A stretch of DNA of 64,000 bases from Microcaldota archaeon (GTDB lineage: Archaea > Micrarchaeota > Micrarchaeia > Anstonellales > JAGGVH01): contig JAHKLX010000003.1 in NCBI GenBank assembly GCA_020854835.1, positions 186,001 through 250,000 on the forward strand. The letters run 5' to 3'. The first letter of the stretch is position 1; every line of letters starts with the position of its first letter. The position numbers and the translations under genes are program-made. The notes under the pieces were generated by a model. That model was given only the letters and a program-made list of their open reading frames with translations. It ran no database searches and was not told where the DNA came from. Shown one piece after another: positions 1-7,942 of this stretch.

Positions 1-779
1 TTTGCTTGATTGGAAGCTGCAACAGCACTTAATGTTCCTCCTCCTTTAGCAGAACCATCCATTTTTGTTACTATAACTCCTGTGATACCTACTGAATTAT
101 CAAATTCCTCAGCTTGTTTTCCTGCAACTTGTCCAATATCTGCAGACAACACAAGAAACTTTTGGTCTGGAATGAAAGCTTCGTCTATTTGTTTGAGTTC
201 TATTGTTAATTCGCTATCAAAAGCACTTCTGCCTGCCGAATCAAGAATTAAAACATCCTCTTTGGAAGTTTTTAAAGCCAAATTTATAATTTTTTTTACA
301 TCAGTTTCTCCAGAAATGCCATAAAAAGCGCATTTAACTTTTTCAGATAATTGTTTTAATTGATCGTATGCTGCAGGTCTTTCAACATCACATGCGATCA
401 AAGCAGGTTTTAGACCTTTGTTTTTATAGAAATGTGCTAATTTTGCAGCTGCTGTTGTTTTTCCACTACCAAATAAACCCAAAAGCATGATTTTTTGAGG
501 TTTTAAGATGGGAGAATAGGTTTCGCCCAGCAACTCAACTAGTTCTTCATAAACTACATTCATAACATGTTCTCTAACTGTTAAATCTTTCATCAACTCT
601 TTATCTAATGCTTTTTTTTCTATTCTTTTACTCATTTCTAAAACAATTTTAACATTTACGTCACTAGATATGAGAACTCTCTGAAGTTCTTTAACAATGC
701 TTTTGACTGTTGATTCATCAACAATGGTTGAACCTGTGAGTGTTTTTATAACATTTCTAAGTCCTCTACCCAAATCCAT
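1..779 (-). CDS. srp54: Signal recognition particle 54 kDa GTPase (partial, C-terminus outside window)
   Basis: The minus strand reads as SRP54, the GTPase that binds signal peptides and 7S RNA and delivers ribosomes to the membrane. About 259 residues are present: an N-terminal helical domain (residues 1-95), then the G domain with P-loop GLFGSGKTT (about 101-109), DVERPAAYDQL, DSAGR in place of the usual DTAGR, and TKMDGSAKGGG. The M domain lies beyond base 1, so no stop codon is visible. The ATG at 777-779 sits about 27 bases from a palindromic TATA box at 802-809, which suggests a leaderless transcript. The divergent neighbour at 833 appears to use the same box. Confidence 0.96.
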   Translation of the reverse strand, partial: MDLGRGLRNVIKTLTGSTIVDESTVKSIVKELQRVLISSDVNVKIVLEMSKRIEKKALDKELMKDLTVREHVMNVVYEELVELLGETYSPILKPQKIMLLGLFGSGKTTAAAKLAHFYKNKGLKPALIACDVERPAAYDQLKQLSEKVKCAFYGISGETDVKKIINLALKTSKEDVLILDSAGRSAFDSELTIELKQIDEAFIPDQKFLVLSADIGQVAGKQAEEFDNSVGITGVIVTKMDGSAKGGGTLSAVAASNQA

Positions 780-801
780 AATATAAATTTTATAAGAAAA
801 G

Positions 802-809
802 TTTATAAA
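802..809. promoter_or_regulatory. Palindromic TATA box shared by srp54 and the divergent gene at 833
   Basis: TTTATAAA at 802-809 is a perfect palindrome centred at 805.5. It lies 26.5 bases from the srp54 start (779) and 27.5 bases from the start at 833. That is the usual archaeal TATA-to-start distance for leaderless genes in both directions. An A-rich BRE-like stretch lies on the left side, serving the plus-strand gene. Confidence 0.6.
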
Positions 810-832
810 ACACTACATACATAGATATACAT

Positions 833-1561
833 ATGACACCAAATAAAAAAATCACTACTGATCCTAAGTTAGTTAATAAAAAAATTAAAGAAAAATTAAC
901 TGTTTTGGAAGAAAAAATTGGGCCCCTTACATTAGAGATAATAGTAAAGAAAGGTTTGCCAAAAGGTTTTCAGTCAAATGAACAGTTTATAGGGGCAGTG
1001 ATTCATTCTTATTTATTGTGTGGAGGCATGGATGAAGAGGAATTAAATCTATTTCTTGAAAAAAGAAAGAATGGAGGATGTGATGAAGCTTTTGATATAG
1101 TTTTTTCTAAATTTTTAAAACTTGTTGAAACGGAAATGTTGGATTTTTTGAGGGAGTTGGTGTTGATAGATGTGGAAAATAGATACTATGATTCAAAAAA
1201 AATTAGTGAATTGTTGAAAGATGAAAATTTAGATTTGTTTAGGGGGGAAAATTTTTATGAATCTCCTCAAGAAACAGATCATATTTTCCAGTTGCTTAGG
1301 GTAACGCAAGTTCTATTAAAAGAAGAAATAGAAAAACGAAAAGGATTCAATGGAGAAACTTATGATCAAAATGTTTTAACACTTTTATCTAAAGAATTAG
1401 ATATAAAAGCAGAAGATATTAGAGAAATTTTAAAACCTTCAATCTACAACCAAATTCCTTCAAATTCTGATTCTGTATTGTTTGATAATTTGCCCCTTTC
1501 TTTAATGGAATTTAGATTGCAAAATATTAACAGTCATCTACAAGTTATGAGAAATAGATAG
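833..1561 (+). CDS. Hypothetical charged helical protein, 242 aa
   Basis: This gene is not recognised. The 242-residue product is soluble, rich in Lys and Glu and largely helical. It has no signal peptide or membrane segment. The N-terminal 25 residues are very basic; the middle holds an acidic stretch around MDEEELNLFLEKRK. The ATG at 833 is 27 bases after the TTTATAAA box, so translation is probably leaderless. The TAG at 1559-1561 directly abuts the 3' end of the oppositely oriented tRNA-Tyr. No Cys cluster or metal-binding motif was seen. Confidence 0.8.
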   Translation: MTPNKKITTDPKLVNKKIKEKLTVLEEKIGPLTLEIIVKKGLPKGFQSNEQFIGAVIHSYLLCGGMDEEELNLFLEKRKNGGCDEAFDIVFSKFLKLVETEMLDFLRELVLIDVENRYYDSKKISELLKDENLDLFRGENFYESPQETDHIFQLLRVTQVLLKEEIEKRKGFNGETYDQNVLTLLSKELDIKAEDIREILKPSIYNQIPSNSDSVLFDNLPLSLMEFRLQNINSHLQVMRNR

Positions 1562-1678
1562 TCCCGCGGGGGAGATTTGAGCTCCCAACCTATCGGTTTC
1601 AAAGCGACTTAGTGCACTAATCATCAGATTAGTGTAAACAAACTACAGCCGATCGCTCTACCATTGAGCTACCGCGGG
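1562..1678 (-). tRNA. tRNA-Tyr (GTA) with a 45-base intron
   Basis: The reverse complement folds as a tRNA. The acceptor stem is CCCGCGG/CCGCGGG with discriminator A, followed by D arm GCTC...GAGC, anticodon stem ATCGG/CCGAT, and T arm GGGAG-CTCAAAT-CTCCC. The anticodon is GTA in loop CTGTAG-A. The first pair is C1-G72, as in archaeal tRNA-Tyr. A 45-base intron (1598-1642) separates positions 37 and 38 and contains an 8-bp hairpin, CACTAATC/GATTAGTG. CCA is not encoded. The exact splice point could shift by a base or two. Confidence 0.95.
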
Positions 1679-1760
1679 GCAGATTATAATATTAATTATT
1701 TTAAGAAGGTTTTTTAAAGTTCTCGTTGATATATCCTACTGTATATAAAGGGGGATATGT

Positions 1761-2171
1761 GTGAATAAGGAATATAAAGACAGACTTTTAAGTAATGTGT
1801 TAGACATAAATATGAGCTTGATGGAAGCCTCGCATGATTTTATGCGCACTATACTAGATAGGGGGGTTGTAGATAGCCATTTTGAATTTAAAATAGAATT
1901 ATTATCTATGAATATGCATCTGAATTTGCACATGTTAGGATATGGGGATAAAGAAATCGCCGAGAATATTTTGTTTTATAAACAAATGGGATTTTCTCTT
2001 GCTTTTGGTTCTGTTATGGAAACGAAAGGTTTTGAGAGTGTAAGAAAAAATTATATGGAAGTTTTGGGGAACCCTAGTGATGAAAGTTTAAAGCACATAA
2101 AACGCATAACAGATCCAATTATGGATAGATATATTGGGATTTTTGGAATACGTTCTCTTAAAATGCATTAA
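1761..2171 (+). CDS. Hypothetical protein, 136 aa
   Basis: Not recognised. It is a Met-rich, mostly helical soluble protein without signal peptide or metal motif. The chosen GTG start at 1761 has a GGGGG tract 6-10 bases upstream that could act as a ribosome-binding site. TATA-like stretches lie at about 1729-1736 and 1741-1749. A start at the ATG at 1812 is possible if the second box is used. The stop shares the four bases TTAA with the stop of the convergent GH57 gene. Confidence 0.7.
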   Translation: MNKEYKDRLLSNVLDINMSLMEASHDFMRTILDRGVVDSHFEFKIELLSMNMHLNLHMLGYGDKEIAENILFYKQMGFSLAFGSVMETKGFESVRKNYMEVLGNPSDESLKHIKRITDPIMDRYIGIFGIRSLKMH

Positions 2172-3334
2172 TCTAAATAACTTTTTTCGAAATCATTTAG
2201 AATATTCATATAATTAATGAATGCTTCAAAAGGACTGTTGTATGGAGAAAAATAATTGTGGACATCTTGATCAGACAAACTTTTTGTAGAAATATAATAA
2301 AGATGATCACTTGACTGTAATTTTCGCCACATTGTGTAAACTTCTTTGTCTTTGTGAGGATTGATTTTTTCTTTTAATGAATATAATTTTCTAAATGCTG
2401 CTTGCTGCATTTCATTTCCCAACCATGCACTTTCATCACGCTCTAAATCTGCCCAAGACACAGTTCTGTTAATAGTTATATTTTTAGCAGGAAATTTGGT
2501 GGCCGTTTCTTTAACTGTTGAAAAATTTATTTTTTTGTTTTTTAATAATTGTTTAGGTAACGTGTTTAAAAAATTAAATATTCCAGTATCTGTCCAATGA
2601 TGTTCCCCAAATGTTTCGTAATCCATCGCTATTAAACTAAATTGACCATTTAAAGAAGACAACCAGTTTGTATATTTTGTTGATGTTAGAGGATATTCTG
2701 ACCATACTTTTGAAGAAAAGCGATAACCAATATCATCACTTAATTTGTAGTTTCTTAATAACAAATTTAAATTTCCGTCATTATATAAAAAATTACAATC
2801 TGTATTTATATCATCTGCCCCTTCAGTTAGTATTGATTGAAATCCCAGTTCTGCTGCTGTTTTTGAAATTTTTTTATTATAAATTAATTCTGTATTTCTA
2901 AAACTGGAGGGTGAATAATTAAATGTTTTTTTTATTAGTTTTGTGTGGTCTGTTATTTGTGATTTGAATTCATCATAATTTGGAAATAAAGATGATAAAC
3001 TGTGAAAGTATGTTTCGCCTAAAATTTCAACTTGTTGAGTTTTTATATATTTTTTTAAAGCTGTAAAAGTGTCAAAAACATCTTCACGAAAAATTTTTGC
3101 TTGATCTAAAACCACTCCAGTAAACGAAAAAACGATTTTGAAATCAGGATATTCCTCCAGTAAATCCAAAAGAATATTTGTAGCGGGTAAATAACATTTA
3201 TCTGATACTTTATTGAATATTTCTTCAGTTAGTTGGTAATTTAAATATCTTTCTTCTAAAGATTTGGAATTTTGTAAATGCAACCATTTTAATCGATAGG
3301 GTTGGTGTATTTGAAAATAAAATATTGTTTCCAT
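2168..3334 (-). CDS. GH57-family glycoside hydrolase (alpha-amylase/glucanotransferase type)
   Basis: A 388-residue member of glycoside hydrolase family 57, retaining enzymes that cut or transfer alpha-glucans. Visible family motifs are HQPYRL near the N-terminus, the GETYFHSL region, FRNTELIYN with the likely nucleophile Glu, and MDYETFGEHH with the likely acid/base Asp. No signal peptide is present, so it should act in the cytoplasm. The ATG at 3334 has AGGTGA five bases upstream; the GTG at 3343 is rejected. One base separates it from the upstream glycosyltransferase gene, so the pair probably forms one glycogen-metabolism transcript. The exact specificity cannot be read from sequence. Confidence 0.9.
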   Translation of the reverse strand: METIFYFQIHQPYRLKWLHLQNSKSLEERYLNYQLTEEIFNKVSDKCYLPATNILLDLLEEYPDFKIVFSFTGVVLDQAKIFREDVFDTFTALKKYIKTQQVEILGETYFHSLSSLFPNYDEFKSQITDHTKLIKKTFNYSPSSFRNTELIYNKKISKTAAELGFQSILTEGADDINTDCNFLYNDGNLNLLLRNYKLSDDIGYRFSSKVWSEYPLTSTKYTNWLSSLNGQFSLIAMDYETFGEHHWTDTGIFNFLNTLPKQLLKNKKINFSTVKETATKFPAKNITINRTVSWADLERDESAWLGNEMQQAAFRKLYSLKEKINPHKDKEVYTMWRKLQSSDHLYYISTKSLSDQDVHNYFSPYNSPFEAFINYMNILNDFEKSYLD

Positions 3335-3335
3335 A

Positions 3336-4490
3336 TTATTCACCTAATGCTTTTTTATAAACTTTAATTGTTTCTAACGCAACCTCATCCCATGTTAATT
3401 TTTCGACTTCTTTTTTTGCTTCCTTTTTTAGAAAATTGTGGAGTTGTTTGTAATTTAGGACACCATTTATCAAAAATGCCATTTTTTCTATATCCCAAAA
3501 ATCTGTAATCAAAGCAGATTTTAAAACTTCACTAACACCTGAAGTTTTAGTTAATACGACAGGTGTATTAAAAGCTGCGGCTTCTAAAACAGTTATACCA
3601 AAAGGTTCTGATGTTGAAGATAAAACATAAACATCTGCAATATTATATAAAAAATCCCTTTCTTCTTGTGTAATAAAACCTGTGAATGTGAAATTATCTA
3701 ACATATTTAAACTAATTACTTTGGAAATGGTGGAGGGCAGTGAATCACCTGTGCCTGCCATCACAAAATGAACATCTTTATTATTTTTCAAAACCTTTTT
3801 TGCTGCTTTAATAAAATAAAAAGGTCCTTTTTGTTCTGTAATTCTACCAAAAAATAAAACAATTCTTTTGTTTTTTAGGTGTGAGAAATAAGTTTTTTGA
3901 TGTTGTTGTTTTTTTTCATAAAAAAGTCCATTGTATACAACTTGAATTTTGTCTTTTGTTATAGAGTATTTTTCAGATATTGTGTTTTTTGTCATTTTGC
4001 TTACTGCAATTATTAAATCTGCTTGTTCGACTGCGTTTTTTTCAATTTGAACTATAAAATCCCAGGGTGAAGAAGTCCTATCAAATTCTGTAGCATGTAT
4101 TGTTTGGACATATGGAATTTTGAAATGTTTTTTTAGTTTGATTGCTGAGGGTGCTGTTAACCAATCATGGGCATGAATAAGATCATATTTTTTAATGTTT
4201 TTTGAGAGCATAGTGAAAAGAGAATTGTTGTAATTTATAACGTTTGATGAAAAGGGAGAGGATTGGGAATGTTTTTGTGGGTAGGGGGAGAATTTGTTTA
4301 ATAAAGTTATGGGAATAAGTGTTAAATTGTTGTTTATTTTTTTAGGTTTTAGAAGATTTTTGTTTGAAGGTAAATAAAAATCGATCTTTATATTTAATTT
4401 TGATAATGTATGGGTTAAGAAAAAGCAATGTGTTCCTAGTCCTCCAGAAAAAAAAGGGGGAAACTCCCACCCTAACATTGCTATATACAT
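3336..4490 (-). CDS. GT-B glycosyltransferase, starch/glycogen synthase-like (GT4/GT5)
   Basis: A 384-residue retaining glycosyltransferase. The N-terminus, GWEFPPFFSGGLGTH, is the sugar-nucleotide/acceptor loop of glycogen and starch synthases. The C-terminal Rossmann domain holds ILFFGRITEQKG-like sequence and the E-x7-E motif EPFGITVLEAA. It lies directly upstream of the GH57 gene with a 1-base gap. It probably transfers glucose from ADP- or UDP-glucose to an alpha-glucan, but the GT4 family also contains lipid and glycan mannosyltransferases. A GGTGGGC ribosome-binding site precedes the ATG at 4490. A separate GT3 glycogen synthase lies at 49480-51282. Confidence 0.87.
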   Translation of the reverse strand: MYIAMLGWEFPPFFSGGLGTHCFFLTHTLSKLNIKIDFYLPSNKNLLKPKKINNNLTLIPITLLNKFSPYPQKHSQSSPFSSNVINYNNSLFTMLSKNIKKYDLIHAHDWLTAPSAIKLKKHFKIPYVQTIHATEFDRTSSPWDFIVQIEKNAVEQADLIIAVSKMTKNTISEKYSITKDKIQVVYNGLFYEKKQQHQKTYFSHLKNKRIVLFFGRITEQKGPFYFIKAAKKVLKNNKDVHFVMAGTGDSLPSTISKVISLNMLDNFTFTGFITQEERDFLYNIADVYVLSSTSEPFGITVLEAAAFNTPVVLTKTSGVSEVLKSALITDFWDIEKMAFLINGVLNYKQLHNFLKKEAKKEVEKLTWDEVALETIKVYKKALGE

Positions 4491-4517
4491 ATGCCCACCA
4501 AAAATCTTAGAAAGTGC

Positions 4518-4528
4518 TTATAAAAAAG
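4518..4528 (-). promoter_or_regulatory. TATA box for the glycogen operon (minus strand)
   Basis: Read on the minus strand, TTTTTTATAAG is centred near 4523. It predicts a transcript start near 4497, a few bases before the GGTGGGC site and the ATG at 4490. Confidence 0.5.
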
Positions 4529-4542
4529 ACAGAACATTAAGA

Positions 4543-4550
4543 TTTATAAA
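4543..4550 (+). promoter_or_regulatory. TATA box for the PRC-barrel gene
   Basis: TTTATAAA at 4543-4550 predicts transcription starting near 4572. That leaves a short leader containing AGGTGAT just before the ATG at 4582. Confidence 0.5.
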
Positions 4551-4581
4551 TATATCTTTTATATTAGGATTAGGTGATCAT

Positions 4582-4827
4582 ATGGTTGTAAAAATTTCAA
4601 AAGTTTATGGGTTGGATATATATACAGATTCGGGAAAATATCTTGGAAGGGTTCATGATTTAATTGTTGATTTGGAAAAAGGTGAAGTTGTAAGATTAAC
4701 TTTAGAGCCATTAAATTTTTTAGTTTCAAAAGATGAAGCTATGAGAATATTGAGGGAAAAAAGTTTATTATATAAAAATGTGAAATCTGTTAGTGATGTA
4801 GTGATTGTCACTGAATCAGCTATTTAA
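4582..4827 (+). CDS. PRC-barrel domain protein, 81 aa
   Basis: The whole protein is one PRC-barrel domain, the small beta-barrel first seen in photosynthetic reaction centre H subunits and in RimM. The pattern KVYGLDIYTDSGKYLGRVHDL followed by DLEKGEVVRL is typical. Single-domain archaeal PRC proteins are common. Some family members act in cell division, others in RNA processing, so the role here is open. AGGTGAT precedes the ATG. A stem-loop and T-tract follow the stop. Confidence 0.88.
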   Translation: MVVKISKVYGLDIYTDSGKYLGRVHDLIVDLEKGEVVRLTLEPLNFLVSKDEAMRILREKSLLYKNVKSVSDVVIVTESAI

Positions 4828-4860
4828 GTGGGGGAGAGACACCTCACTTCCACTATTTTT
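4827..4860 (+). terminator. Stem-loop plus T-tract after the PRC gene
   Basis: AGTGG and GGGAG on the left arm face CTC and CCACT on the right arm, with an AGACAC loop, followed by ATTTTT. It sits in the 42-base space between two convergent genes, one of only two convergent junctions in the window with room for a terminator. Confidence 0.4.
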
Positions 4861-4869
4861 AAAATTGAT

Positions 4870-5136
4870 TTAATTAAGTTCATATATTTCTTCTGTTATT
4901 ATTTTAAAAACAACTACCCATTTTTTAAAATTTTTGAAAAAATGATCAAAGGTATCAATATATTCTATTGGAACAATAAGCATTGATTTGGAGTTGGTTT
5001 GATAAAAGATTGTTTTTTCTTTTAATTTATTTAATTTTTTATAAAATATTGTTTTTATGGTGTTATAATTTTTTTTATCATTATAAATTAATTCTTTTTT
5101 TATATCATAAACATATACTATAAAAATTTTTTTCAT
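4870..5136 (-). CDS. Small hypothetical protein, 88 aa, extremely AT-rich
   Basis: Not recognised. The product has a pattern of beta strand (KKIFIVYVYDI), helix (a Lys-rich stretch), strand, helix and strand, loosely like a ferredoxin fold. It is dominated by Lys, Ile, Tyr and Phe. Codon use is more AT-biased than in neighbours. The ATG at 5136 is preceded by a long alternating AT stretch that could supply a promoter. It could be a real small gene or a decayed one. Confidence 0.5.
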   Translation of the reverse strand: MKKIFIVYVYDIKKELIYNDKKNYNTIKTIFYKKLNKLKEKTIFYQTNSKSMLIVPIEYIDTFDHFFKNFKKWVVVFKIITEEIYELN

Positions 5137-5242
5137 ATAATCTATAGATTATATATATATTTATATATATATCTATTATATTAACCATTATATTATAAGA
5201 TAAAATATTACTGGAAGCATGGCCCCCCCCTCTACCAAAACA

Positions 5243-5250
5243 TTTATAAA
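5243..5250 (+). promoter_or_regulatory. TATA box for the JAMM operon
   Basis: TTTATAAA at 5243-5250 is centred 26.5 bases before the ATG at 5273. It supports a leaderless start there and argues against the longer frame from 5219. A run of eight C (5223-5230) lies 12 bases upstream of it. Confidence 0.6.
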
Positions 5251-5272
5251 TAAAAAAGAATATAATATAATA

Positions 5273-5665
5273 ATGGGTATTTTTATAAAAAAAAATATTA
5301 TAAAAAGTATATCCCACATAGCTCAACAATCACACCCAAAAGAATTTATCGGTCTTTTATCAGGTAAAAAAGAAAAACAAGATATTTTTATAGAAAAATT
5401 AATTATTCCCTCAGGAGGAATATCTGGTAAGGGTTTTGCATCCTACCCTATTTATCGAAGTCCTTACAACACATTGGGCACAGTTCATTCTCACCCCTCT
5501 ATACCCCTTCCTTCTAAAGCAGATCTAAATTTATTTTCAACAAATGGTATAGTACATATAATCATAGGATTTCCATATTTGTTAAAAAACATAAAAATTT
5601 ACTCTAATGACGGAACTGAAATAAAAGAATTTACTATAATTGGTGAAAAAAATGAAAGAAGCTAA
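5273..5665 (+). CDS. JAMM/MPN-family metalloprotease
   Basis: A 130-residue single-domain JAMM (MPN+) zinc protease. The metal and catalytic residues are present: Glu24 in PKEFIGLLSG, His72 and His74 in VHSHP, then Ser81-x-x-Asp84. Stand-alone archaeal JAMM proteins are known to remove ubiquitin-like SAMP modifiers or to process sulfur carriers; which applies here is inference. The start is set by the TATA box. The 3' end overlaps the radical SAM gene by 14 bases, so the two are translationally linked. No ubiquitin-like partner was found in the window. Confidence 0.9.
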   Translation: MGIFIKKNIIKSISHIAQQSHPKEFIGLLSGKKEKQDIFIEKLIIPSGGISGKGFASYPIYRSPYNTLGTVHSHPSIPLPSKADLNLFSTNGIVHIIIGFPYLLKNIKIYSNDGTEIKEFTIIGEKNERS

Positions 5666-6716
5666 AAATTATAAAAAACTAAAAAACAAAAACGTTCAAT
5701 GCCAATTATGTAAACGTTATTGTATAATACCCCCAAACCAAACAGGGGTTTGTAAAGTTAGAAAAAACATAAATGGAATTTTATACTCTTTAATTTATGA
5801 AAAAGCAATTGCACAAAACATTGATCCCATTGAAAAAAAACCATTTTATAATTTTTTACCTGGGAGCAAAGTATTTTCCTTTGCAACTGTTGGTTGTAAT
5901 TTTAAGTGTCTTCATTGTCAGAATTGGGATATAAGCCAACCTCAAGAGATTATAGGAAAAAAGCTAACAACCTCAGAAATTTTAAATTTTTCATTAAAAA
6001 ACAAAGTTGAAGGTATTGCTTACACATACACTGAACCCACCATTTTTTTTGAATATGCTTATGATACTGCAAAAAAAACCTACAAAAAAAATTTATTTAA
6101 TGTTTTTGTTACCAATGGTTATATGAGTAATGAAACAATTAAAAAAATGAATTTTATTGATGCTTCAAGAATCGATTTAAAATTTTTTAATTCAGAATCT
6201 TATAATCGAATATCAGGTGGAATCAAATTAACAAATGTGTTAGATACTATTCAACAAATTAACAAAATTCAACACATTGAACTAATCACTTTATTAATAC
6301 CTTCAGTAAATGACAGCGAAGAAGAAATAACCGCCTTGTCAAAATGGGTTAAAAAAACAAACAAAAATATACCTCTTCATTTTACTGCGTATTATCCTGC
6401 TCACAAAATGTTTCATCCCCCAACCCCTCTATCAACCTTACAAAAAGCTAGAAAAATAGCTCTCGAAGAAGGTTTAAATTATGTTTATATAGGCAATATT
6501 CAAGGAGATGAGGGAGAAAACACATATTGTCCAAATTGTGGTGAATGTGTTATTAAAAGATATGGGACAGAATTACTCAAAAAATCTTATCAAATTCTTG
6601 ATAACGGGTATGCTTCATGTTTGAAGTGTGGGGCAGATCTAAATATCATAACTAATTTAGAAAGATATAGGAGGGGAAAAAAAGATGGAAAAAGATCCGG
6701 AAGTTTATTACTATAA
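5652..6716 (+). CDS. AmmeMemoRadiSam-system radical SAM enzyme
   Basis: A 354-residue radical SAM protein. The 4Fe-4S cluster motif is CNFKCLHC (Cys82, Cys86, Cys89). An N-terminal cysteine group (Cys17, 20, 24, 34) and two C-terminal pairs (CPNCGEC, CLKCGAD) look metal-binding. AYTYTEPTIFFEY and the overall order match the pyruvate-formate-lyase-activating-like enzymes that co-occur with MEMO and AMMECR1 proteins. An AMMECR1 gene is at 18736; no MEMO gene was seen. The ATG at 5652 has GGTGA five bases upstream. The substrate of this system is unknown. Confidence 0.9.
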   Translation: MKEAKNYKKLKNKNVQCQLCKRYCIIPPNQTGVCKVRKNINGILYSLIYEKAIAQNIDPIEKKPFYNFLPGSKVFSFATVGCNFKCLHCQNWDISQPQEIIGKKLTTSEILNFSLKNKVEGIAYTYTEPTIFFEYAYDTAKKTYKKNLFNVFVTNGYMSNETIKKMNFIDASRIDLKFFNSESYNRISGGIKLTNVLDTIQQINKIQHIELITLLIPSVNDSEEEITALSKWVKKTNKNIPLHFTAYYPAHKMFHPPTPLSTLQKARKIALEEGLNYVYIGNIQGDEGENTYCPNCGECVIKRYGTELLKKSYQILDNGYASCLKCGADLNIITNLERYRRGKKDGKRSGSLLL

Positions 6717-7197
6717 ATTAATAACAAAGAGATATTCACAATATATTAATCAAAAAGAACAGAAATCTATAACTAGTTTGAAGCAGATGATAAATCCTAA
6801 AGATGAGACAGTACTCAAATTAATTTCTAAATTTTCCGAAGACGAGGGAACACCAATCGCACAACAAATATGTGATTATTTATCCAGTTTAAAAACACTC
6901 AATACAGATATAACTTTTTGGCCAACTTTTGAGGAAATAAATTTCATCAAAATTGGAGATCCTACGGATAAAGCTTTATTTGGTTGTTCACTATTTATAG
7001 CAGCAGGAATGAACTCTAAGATATGTATAACTGAAAATGAAGAAAAATATTTAGTGTATGATATCGAACAAACAAGATATTTTTATTCAATAAAAACAAA
7101 GGAAATATATCAAGGAACTGAATTGGATTTTTTATTAAGCAAAGGAGTTAAATTTAAATACTGTTTTAACCATCAACAATACAAAACATATGATTAG
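6685..7197 (+). CDS. Transglutaminase-like protein lacking the catalytic Cys
   Basis: 170 residues. The first third is helical (about 30-70). Then FWPTFEEINFIKIGDPTDKALFG resembles the transglutaminase-like core, where the conserved motif reads GDCxDKA and the Cys is the nucleophile. Here Pro93 replaces it, and the later His-containing strand is not evident. The protein is therefore probably a non-enzymatic relative. It overlaps the radical SAM gene by 32 bases. GGAGGGG precedes the ATG. The family call rests on motif reading only. Confidence 0.6.
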   Translation: MEKDPEVYYYKLITKRYSQYINQKEQKSITSLKQMINPKDETVLKLISKFSEDEGTPIAQQICDYLSSLKTLNTDITFWPTFEEINFIKIGDPTDKALFGCSLFIAAGMNSKICITENEEKYLVYDIEQTRYFYSIKTKEIYQGTELDFLLSKGVKFKYCFNHQQYKTYD

Positions 7198-7207
7198 GTG
7201 TTAAAAT

Positions 7208-7930
7208 ATGGGAGACAAATACAAGGTTGATAAAAAAGTTAAAATATTATGGATGATACCTTATACTGGAGGAATTCTTATATTATGGTTAATCTCAATT
7301 TTTTTATTATTTTTCGTTCAAGACATATTTCCTGCTTTTTTATCTGACATACCTTTCATTTTAAGTGTGATATTACTGTTGGTTGCGTTTATAATTTTTT
7401 TAGGAGGCCCTCCATATATATGGATGAGTTTGAGATATGATAATTTAACCTATGAATTAGAAGAAAATCACCTAATTATATCTGAAGGAGTGATATCAAA
7501 AAAACAAGTAACACTTCCCTACAATACTATTGAAAACATGAACGTTAAACATTCTTTAACAGAACAATTATTGGGCATACACACTCTGGAACTCGCAACT
7601 TCGGGAACGAGTGGAATAGAAGGAACAATACAAGGTCTTTCAGATCCAAAATATATCATGTCTATCATAAAATCAAGAATTCATAACTTCGAAAATAAAG
7701 AAAAAGGCAACGAAAAAAACAGTAATCAAGAAAGAGAAGTTCTTCAAAATGAAGTCTTAGTAAACATATTAAACGAATTAAAAGATATCAAAACTATTTT
7801 AAACAATGCTCCTCCTATAACAAACAAAACAGATTTCCAAACAAAAAAAATAGTTGATGATGAATCTTATAATGAAAGAATTCAAAAACTAGAAGACCTA
7901 ATAAAAAAAAGAATGAAGGACAAAAAATGA
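7208..7930 (+). CDS. Membrane protein with bacterial-type PH domain (bPH2/DUF304)
   Basis: 240 residues. Two membrane helices lie at about 13-37 and 45-70. A PH-like (YdbS/DUF304) domain follows, recognisable by NLTYELEENHLIISEGVISKKQVTLPYNTIENM and the later GTSGIEGTIQGL. A charged, probably coiled-coil tail occupies 165-240. A similar protein, with the same helix pair, PH domain and coiled tail, is encoded at 32435-33097. The function of archaeal bPH2 proteins is unknown. It lies 10 bases after the transglutaminase-like gene and 12 before rpoK. Confidence 0.8.
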   Translation: MGDKYKVDKKVKILWMIPYTGGILILWLISIFLLFFVQDIFPAFLSDIPFILSVILLLVAFIIFLGGPPYIWMSLRYDNLTYELEENHLIISEGVISKKQVTLPYNTIENMNVKHSLTEQLLGIHTLELATSGTSGIEGTIQGLSDPKYIMSIIKSRIHNFENKEKGNEKNSNQEREVLQNEVLVNILNELKDIKTILNNAPPITNKTDFQTKKIVDDESYNERIQKLEDLIKKRMKDKK

Positions 7931-7942
7931 GGTGAATTTACA

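Noticed and set aside
4870-5136. Cas2-like protein, because of its small ferredoxin-like strand pattern
   Set aside because: No Cas1, no repeats and no conserved Cas2 Asp motif; the resemblance is only in size and secondary-structure order.
5137-5200. Alternating AT stretch as a replication origin
   Set aside because: No Cdc6/Orc1 gene, no ORB-like repeats; the stretch is short and fits a divergent promoter region in AT-rich DNA.
5219-5272. Longer JAMM start including 18 extra residues
   Set aside because: The TATA box at 5243-5250 would lie inside the coding region. The ATG at 5273 has the right spacing and the family begins there.
5105-5329. Minus-strand frame encoding a Tyr/Ile-rich 74-residue product
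   Set aside because: It overlaps the JAMM promoter and start, has low-complexity AT-driven residues, and no ribosome-binding site.
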